Shown one piece after another: positions 58,866 to 64,000 of a stretch of 64,000 bases of DNA. A model generated the notes under the pieces. That model ran no database searches. It saw nothing but the letters and a program-made list of their open reading frames with translations, and was not told the DNA's origin. Source of the stretch: Pantoea sp. CCBC3-3-1 (GTDB lineage Bacteria > Pseudomonadota > Gammaproteobacteria > Enterobacterales > Enterobacteriaceae); NCBI RefSeq assembly GCF_007981265.1, contig NZ_CP034363.1, forward strand, positions 4,712,001 to 4,776,000, in the 5' to 3' direction. Every line of letters starts with the position of its first letter. Positions within the stretch are counted from its first letter, which is position 1. The position numbers and the translations under genes are program-made.

Positions 58866-60884
58866 TCAGCCTTTGGATTTATCCAGCATCGCCCGCAAAC
58901 TGGCAACCCGACTTTGCCCCGTTTGCATACGCTGTTCAGCACTGACAACTTTGCGTTCGGTTTCCCAGTTCAGATCGTCCTGTGGCAGCTCCAGTAAAAA
59001 GCGGCTGGGTTCGGGACGGATCAATTCACCATACTGGCGGCGCTCACGGCAAAGCGTAAACGTCAGCTCTCTCTGCGCACGGGTAATCCCCACGTAGGCC
59101 AGTCGCCGCTCTTCTTCAACATTGTTTTCATCAATGCTGCTTTGATGCGGCAGTAGTCCTTCTTCCATGCCAACCAGATAGACGTAGGGGAACTCGAGTC
59201 CTTTTGAAGCGTGCAGCGTCATCAGCTGGACCTGATCCGTTTCCTCATCGCTTTCACCGCGTTCCATCATGTCGCGCAGCGTAAAGCGCGTGACGACCTG
59301 AGTCAGCGTCATTGGCTCATCAATATCACTGCCTTCCAGCATTTCCGTCATCCACTGGAACAGCATATTGACGTTTTTCATGCGCATTTCGGCCGCTTTC
59401 GGACTGGCGGATGTTTCAAACAGCCAGCTTTCATAATCGATTCCACGAATCAAATCACGTACCGCCGCAACAGGTTCGCGTTCGGCCAGCACCGCAACTT
59501 CCTGTAACCAGAAAGTGAAACGCTGTAAGGATTCCAGCCCTCGCCCCGTTAACGTCTGACCCAGGCCCATATCGAAGCTGGCGGTAAACAGGCTTTTATT
59601 ACGCTGATTCGCCCACTCACCCAGCTTTTGCAATGTTGCCGGGCCAATCTCTCGCTTCGGTGTGTTAACAATGCGCATAAAAGCGCTGTCATCGTTGGGG
59701 TTGGTCAGAATGCGTAAATAAGCGAGCAAATCTTTGATTTCTGGCCGCGAGAAGAACGAGGTGCCGCCGGAAATACGATAGGGAATGCGGTTCTGCATCA
59801 GCATTTTTTCAAACACGCGTGACTGATGGTTGCCGCGATACAGGATTGCGTAGTCCTTGTATTGCGTTTTATTGATAAAATGGTGGGCGATCAGTTCACC
59901 GGTCACGCGCTCGGCCTCATGATCTTCATGGTTGGCCATCACCACCTTCAGCTCTGCGCCATAACCCAGTTCGGAAAAAAGACGCTTTTCAAAAACGTGT
60001 GGGTTATTGGCAATCAGGATATTGGCGGCTTTCAGAATACGTTCCGATGAGCGGTAGTTTTGTTCCAGTTTGATAACCTGTAAGGCCGGAAAATCTTCTT
60101 TTAGCAGCACAAGGTTTTGCGGCCGCGCGCCACGCCAGGAGTAGATTGACTGATCATCGTCACCCACCACCGTGAAACGTGCGCGTGCACCCACCAGCAA
60201 CTTTACCAGCTCATACTGGCTGGTGTTGGTGTCCTGATACTCGTCCACCAACAGATAGCGGATACGCTGCTGCCAGCGTTCACGGACTTCAAGGTTGCGC
60301 TGGAAAAGCAGCGTCGGCAGCAGGATCAGGTCATCGAAATCCAGCACGTTGCAGGATTTCAGGTGCTGGTCATACAGCCCGTAGCAGTGTGCAAAAATCT
60401 TATCGCGTTCCGAGCTCACTGAAGCCGCTGCCCGGGAAGGATCCATCAGATCGTTTTTCCAGTTTGAGATCGTCGAGACCAGCTGCTGAAGCAGATTTTT
60501 GTCATTCTCCAGCCACTGCTCGGTCAGCTCTTTCAGCAGTGCCATCTGATCCTGATCGTCAAACAGCGAGAAGTTCGACTTCATTCCCAGCGCAGCGTAT
60601 TCACGTTTAATAATTTCCAGACCCAGCGTATGGAAAGTGGAAATCATCAAGCCTCGCGCTTCTTTGCGTCCCAGCGTTTGCGCCACGCGCTCTTTCATTT
60701 CGCGCGAGGCTTTATTAGTAAAGGTCACGGCAGCGATGTGGCGGGCCTGGTAGCCGCATTCGCGGATAAGATGGGCAATTTTATTGGTAATGACCCGCGT
60801 TTTGCCCGAGCCTGCACCGGCCAGTACCAGACAAGGCCCGGTAACGAATTCGACAGCGTGTTGCTGCCCAGGATTAAGACGCAT
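58866..60884 (-). CDS. rep: ATP-dependent DNA helicase Rep
   Basis: SF1A 3'-5' helicase that clears protein blocks ahead of replication forks and restarts forks. The length is 672 residues (E. coli 673) from the ATG at 60884 ([19 protein letters not shown]). The frame stays open to 60950 without homology. Walker A is [15 protein letters not shown] near 22-36. Walker B is [16 protein letters not shown] near 209, with [18 protein letters not shown] and [19 protein letters not shown] after it. It is divergent from ppiC. Confidence 0.97.
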   Translation of the reverse strand: MRLNPGQQHAVEFVTGPCLVLAGAGSGKTRVITNKIAHLIRECGYQARHIAAVTFTNKASREMKERVAQTLGRKEARGLMISTFHTLGLEIIKREYAALGMKSNFSLFDDQDQMALLKELTEQWLENDKNLLQQLVSTISNWKNDLMDPSRAAASVSSERDKIFAHCYGLYDQHLKSCNVLDFDDLILLPTLLFQRNLEVRERWQQRIRYLLVDEYQDTNTSQYELVKLLVGARARFTVVGDDDQSIYSWRGARPQNLVLLKEDFPALQVIKLEQNYRSSERILKAANILIANNPHVFEKRLFSELGYGAELKVVMANHEDHEAERVTGELIAHHFINKTQYKDYAILYRGNHQSRVFEKMLMQNRIPYRISGGTSFFSRPEIKDLLAYLRILTNPNDDSAFMRIVNTPKREIGPATLQKLGEWANQRNKSLFTASFDMGLGQTLTGRGLESLQRFTFWLQEVAVLAEREPVAAVRDLIRGIDYESWLFETSASPKAAEMRMKNVNMLFQWMTEMLEGSDIDEPMTLTQVVTRFTLRDMMERGESDEETDQVQLMTLHASKGLEFPYVYLVGMEEGLLPHQSSIDENNVEEERRLAYVGITRAQRELTFTLCRERRQYGELIRPEPSRFLLELPQDDLNWETERKVVSAEQRMQTGQSRVASLRAMLDKSKG

Positions 60885-60972
60885 AAGGAAGTCGCTCGAT
60901 GAAATGACAGAGGGAAAGAAATCACAGCGTGGTAGTATAGCCAGCAGCATCCATACGACTCAAGGTACGATC

Positions 60973-61254
60973 ATGGCAAAAACCGCAGCAGCACTCCATA
61001 TCCTTGTAAAGGAAGAAAAACAGGCGCAGGACATTCTGGCTCAGCTGGAACAGGGCGCTGATTTTGAAAAACTGGCCAAAAAGCATTCCATTTGTCCATC
61101 AGGGAAAAAAGGCGGCCATTTAGGTGAATTCAAACAGGGCGCAATGGTGCCAGCGTTTGATAAAGTGGTGTTTTCCTGCCCGCTTATCACCCCTTACGGA
61201 CCCCTGCATACTCAGTTCGGTTACCACATCATTAAAGTGTTGTACCGCAACTGA
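60973..61254 (+). CDS. ppiC: Peptidyl-prolyl isomerase C (parvulin)
   Basis: Small cytosolic parvulin, 93 residues as in E. coli, from the ATG at 60973. The whole protein is the catalytic domain: [54 protein letters not shown] and [14 protein letters not shown]. It is divergent from rep with an 88-bp gap and convergent with ilvC. Confidence 0.97.
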   Translation: MAKTAAALHILVKEEKQAQDILAQLEQGADFEKLAKKHSICPSGKKGGHLGEFKQGAMVPAFDKVVFSCPLITPYGPLHTQFGYHIIKVLYRN

Positions 61255-61271
61255 TTTACCGTTTTACCGGT

Positions 61272-61305
61272 AAAAAAAAGCCCTCCGGGCCATGCGCCTG
61301 AGGGC
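61272..61305 (-). terminator. Terminator of ilvC
   Basis: GCCCTC/GAGGGC stem with GC-rich interior, followed on the - strand by eight T residues. Reading from ilvC, it lies beyond the ppiC terminator. Confidence 0.82.
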
Positions 61306-61310
61306 CTGTT

Positions 61311-61335
61311 AAAGAGCGGGTCACCGCTCTTTTTT
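61311..61335 (+). terminator. Terminator of ppiC
   Basis: AAAGAGCGG-GTCA-CCGCTCTTT stem ending in a run of T on the + strand. Confidence 0.85.
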
Positions 61336-61368
61336 ATTGAGGCTGGACGGCATCATCCGCCCTGGTCA

Positions 61369-62847
61369 TTAACCGGCTACGGCAATGCGTTTCATATCGG
61401 TCATGTAGCCACGCAGTTTGCGGCCCACGGATTCGATAGGATGATGGCGAATGGCTTCATTCACGTCACGCAGCTGCGCATTATCAATGGTCGTGGAAGC
61501 CGACGCTGTTTTACCTAAGTCACCTGCCTGCAACGTCGTCATAAACTCTTTCAGCAGCGGAACCGCCGCGTAAGAGAACAGATAGTTGCCGTATTCAGCG
61601 GTATCAGAGATGACCACGTTCATTTCATACAGACGCTTACGGGCAATGGTGTTGGCGATCAGCGGCAGTTCGTGCAGCGACTCGTAGTAAGCAGACTCTT
61701 CGATAATGCCTGCATCGACCATGGTTTCGAACGCCAGCTCCACGCCCGCTTTGACCATCGCGATCATCACTACGCCTTCATCAAAGTAATCCTGCTCGGC
61801 AATTTTGCCTTCGAACTGCGGTGCCGTTTCAAACGCGGTTTTACCGGTTTCTTCACGCCAGCCCAGCAGTTTCTTATCATCGTTCGCCCAGTCAGCCATC
61901 ATGCCGGAAGAGAATTCGCCAGAGATGATGTCGTCCATATGCTTCTGGAACAGCGGTGCCATAATGGTTTTCAGCTGTTCGGACAGTTCAAACGCACGCA
62001 CCTTAGCGGGATTAGACAAACGATCCATCATCAGCGTGATGCCGCCCTGCTTCAGCGCTTCGGTCACGGTTTCCCAGCCGAACTGGATCAGTTTTTCTGC
62101 GTAAGCCGGATCGGTGCCTTCGGCCACCAGCTTGTCGAAGCACAGCAGAGAACCCGCCTGCAACATGCCGCACAGGATGGTCTGCTCGCCCATCAGGTCA
62201 GATTTCACTTCGGCGACAAAGGAAGATTCCAGCACGCCTGCACGGTGGCCGCCCGTCGCGGCTGCCCAGGCTTTGGCAATCGCCATACCTTCGCCTTTCG
62301 GATCGTTTTCCGGGTGAACCGCAATCAGCGTCGGCACGCCGAAACCGCGTTTGTATTCTTCACGAACTTCAGTGCCAGGACATTTTGGCGCAACCATCAC
62401 TACGGTGATGTCCTTACGAACCTGCTCGCCGACTTCAACAATATTGAAGCCATGTGAGTAACCCAGCGCCGCGCCATCTTTCATCAGCGGCTGAACGGCC
62501 TGCACCACAGAAGTATGCTGCTTGTCTGGCGTCAGGTTTACCACCAGATCCGCTTGCGGGATCAGTTCTTCATAGGTGCCGACTTTAAAACCGTTTTCGG
62601 TGGCTTTACGCCATGACGCACGTTTCTCCGCAATCGCTTCGGCACGCAGCGCATAAGCGATGTCCAGACCGGAATCGCGCATGTTAAGACCCTGATTCAG
62701 GCCCTGAGCACCACAACCAACGATGACGACTTTTTTGCCTTTCAGGTAGCTTGCTTCATCAGCAAATTCATCACGCGACATGAAGCGACATTTACCTAAT
62801 TGCGCTAACTGGTTGCGCAGGTTCAAAGTATTGAAATAGTTAGCCAT
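61369..62847 (-). CDS. ilvC: Ketol-acid reductoisomerase IlvC
   Basis: Second step of isoleucine/valine synthesis, Mg2+ and NADPH dependent. The length is 492 residues, the long enteric class II form (E. coli 491). The NADPH motif is [20 protein letters not shown] near residue 36. [18 protein letters not shown] follows, and the metal-binding acidic residues lie in [17 protein letters not shown]. It is divergent from its activator ilvY. Confidence 0.98.
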   Translation of the reverse strand: MANYFNTLNLRNQLAQLGKCRFMSRDEFADEASYLKGKKVVIVGCGAQGLNQGLNMRDSGLDIAYALRAEAIAEKRASWRKATENGFKVGTYEELIPQADLVVNLTPDKQHTSVVQAVQPLMKDGAALGYSHGFNIVEVGEQVRKDITVVMVAPKCPGTEVREEYKRGFGVPTLIAVHPENDPKGEGMAIAKAWAAATGGHRAGVLESSFVAEVKSDLMGEQTILCGMLQAGSLLCFDKLVAEGTDPAYAEKLIQFGWETVTEALKQGGITLMMDRLSNPAKVRAFELSEQLKTIMAPLFQKHMDDIISGEFSSGMMADWANDDKKLLGWREETGKTAFETAPQFEGKIAEQDYFDEGVVMIAMVKAGVELAFETMVDAGIIEESAYYESLHELPLIANTIARKRLYEMNVVISDTAEYGNYLFSYAAVPLLKEFMTTLQAGDLGKTASASTTIDNAQLRDVNEAIRHHPIESVGRKLRGYMTDMKRIAVAG

Positions 62848-62970
62848 GGAGACTCCGTATAGGGTTGTGTTTGTCTTTTATTTGTTGGCGAGGCCTGAGG
62901 CTCACCCTGATTTATCCCCATCATATGACAGGAAATGTATTGCTTAAATTGATATATTAACAACGTGATA

Positions 62971-62985
62971 TTGCAATAACTGCAA
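62971..62985. promoter_or_regulatory. IlvY-type operator between ilvC and ilvY
   Basis: Perfect dyad TTGCA-N5-TGCAA, 24 bp before the ilvY ATG. In E. coli, IlvY binds two operators in this intergenic region and activates ilvC with acetolactate or acetohydroxybutyrate. Confidence 0.6.
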
Positions 62986-63008
62986 CGCTAAAATGAGGCC
63001 TTAAGCGC

Positions 63009-63890
63009 ATGGATTTACGCGATCTGAAACTGTTTTTGCATCTGGCGGAAAGCCGCCATTTTGGCCGCAGTGCCCGGGCGATGCACGTCAGCCCGTCGAC
63101 CCTTTCCCGTCAAATCCAGCGGCTGGAAGAAGATCTCGGCCAGACGCTGTTCCTGCGTGATAATCGCACCGTCACGCTGACCGACGCGGGCGATCGGCTC
63201 CGGCAGTTTGCCCAGCAGACTCTTCTGCAATATCAGCAGCTTCGCCATGCTATCGGCCAGAGTGGCCCTTCGCTTAGCGGCGAACTACGGCTGTTCTGTT
63301 CGGTAACGGCCGCCTACAGTCATCTGCCGTCCATTCTCGATCGCTTCCGCGCCGAGCACCCGCTGGTTGAAATTAAACTGACTACCGGCGATCCCGCTGA
63401 TGCGGTGGAAAAAGTGCAGAGCGCTGAAGCAGATATCGCGATTGCCGGGCGGCCTGAAACGCTGCCAGCCAGTATTGATTTTATGCCGCTGTGCGAGATC
63501 CCGCTGGTACTGATTGCCCCAGCGTTGCCCTGTCCAGTGCGAAGCCAGGCCACCCAGCCAGAACCGGACTGGTCGCAAATCCCTTTTATCCTTCCGGATC
63601 AAGGGCCGACGAGACAGCGTATCGATCTGTGGTTCCGTCGTCGTCGTATTCCAAACCCGCTGATTTATGCCACCGTTGCCGGTCATGAAGCGATTGTATC
63701 GATGGTCGCGCTGGGCTGCGGTATTGCTTTGCTGCCCGACGTGGTGTTGGAGAACAGCCCGGAACCGATACGTAATCGCATTCTCGAACTGGAAAATATT
63801 GAAATCGTCGCGCCGTTAGAGCTGGGCGTCTGCGTGCAGCGTAAGCGGCTGAACGAGCCGCTTATCAGTGCGTTCTGGAGCCTGTTGTAA
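63009..63890 (+). CDS. ilvY: LysR-type activator IlvY
   Basis: Inducer-responsive activator of ilvC, 293 residues (E. coli 297). The N-terminal winged helix-turn-helix is DLRDLKLFLHLAESRHFGRS then MHVSPSTLSRQIQRLEEDLG. The effector domain starts near residue 90 (LSGELRLFCSVTAAYSHLPS). It is divergent from ilvC with a shared regulatory region of 161 bp. Confidence 0.96.
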   Translation: MDLRDLKLFLHLAESRHFGRSARAMHVSPSTLSRQIQRLEEDLGQTLFLRDNRTVTLTDAGDRLRQFAQQTLLQYQQLRHAIGQSGPSLSGELRLFCSVTAAYSHLPSILDRFRAEHPLVEIKLTTGDPADAVEKVQSAEADIAIAGRPETLPASIDFMPLCEIPLVLIAPALPCPVRSQATQPEPDWSQIPFILPDQGPTRQRIDLWFRRRRIPNPLIYATVAGHEAIVSMVALGCGIALLPDVVLENSPEPIRNRILELENIEIVAPLELGVCVQRKRLNEPLISAFWSLL

Positions 63891-63902
63891 TCCGGTTTGC
63901 CG

Positions 63903-64000
63903 CTAACCCGCGAGGAAGAAACTGAATGCCGGGTTGTTGGTTTCATCATGGAAATCATAACCCAGCGCGGCAAGGTGCTCCTCGAACTGCGGCTCGTTTT
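63903..64000 (-). CDS. ilvA: Threonine deaminase, C-terminal end only
   Basis: The last 32 codons are visible, ending GYDFHDETNNPAFSFFLAG then stop. This closely matches the C-terminal regulatory ACT-like domain end of E. coli IlvA. The first step of isoleucine synthesis fits beside ilvC/ilvY, and the order ilvA-ilvY-ilvC is that of E. coli. The rest lies beyond the window. Confidence 0.93.
   Translation of the reverse strand, partial: NEPQFEEHLAALGYDFHDETNNPAFSFFLAG

Overview
The window is a stretch of a gamma-proteobacterial chromosome of the order Enterobacterales. Nearly every protein is a close, full-length counterpart of an E. coli K-12 protein, and the gene order largely follows the E. 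coli block fre-ubiD-rfaH-tat-ubi-udp-metE/metR-recQ-uvrD-dapF-cyaA-hem-wec-rho-trxA-rep-ilvC-ilvY-ilvA. Departures from that order (glpTQ next to yigM, a yehS-type gene next to metR, no cyaY, no rffGH inside the wec cluster, an extra tRNA-Pro) suggest a non-E. coli lineage. An Erwiniaceae member (Erwinia/Pantoea-like) is my best guess, but this is inference and not proven by the sequence. Layout: 1-8.5 kb holds fre (cut by the window edge), ubiD, the antiterminator gene rfaH (the only + strand gene there) and the - strand series ubiE-ubiJ-ubiB-tatABC-tatD (quinone synthesis and twin-arginine export). 8.6-15.6 kb holds rmuC, udp (two CRP-like sites 52 bp apart upstream), dlhH, and the divergent metE/metR pair with MetJ-like boxes. 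15.6-20.2 kb is the main accessory-looking patch: a yehS-type DUF1456 gene, a previously unnamed 81-residue peptide gene with a double-glycine (microcin-type) leader, the transporter yigM, and glpT-glpQ. 20.2-28.4 kb holds yigL, pldB, rhtB, recQ, pldA, yigI, rarD and corA. 28.6-37.0 kb is uvrD (with a LexA-type box), yigB, xerC, yigA, dapF, lptM and cyaA (TTG start, CRP site), all on the - strand, with cyaY missing. 37.2-41.3 kb is hemCDXY on the + strand. 41.3-42.7 kb is an RNA-only region: the GlmZ small RNA with a sigma-54-type promoter and two GlrR-type sites, followed by an Arg-His-Leu-Pro-Pro tRNA operon whose distal end carries a duplicated terminator plus a tRNA-Pro remnant. 42.7-53.6 kb is the enterobacterial common antigen cluster wecA-wzzE-wecBC-wecDE-wzxE-wecF-wzyE-wecG without rffG/rffH. 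53.8-64 kb holds rho, trxA, rhlB-gppA, rep, ppiC, ilvC, ilvY and the 3' end of ilvA. How they work together: most of the window is housekeeping (ubiquinone, heme, methionine, branched-chain amino acids, diaminopimelate, DNA repair helicases, transcription termination, envelope polysaccharide). The strongest candidate for something undescribed is the orphan double-glycine-leader peptide at 16361-16606. It has its own consensus-like promoter and strong ribosome binding site, but no exporter or immunity gene in the window. No insertion sequences, prophage genes or CRISPR arrays were seen.
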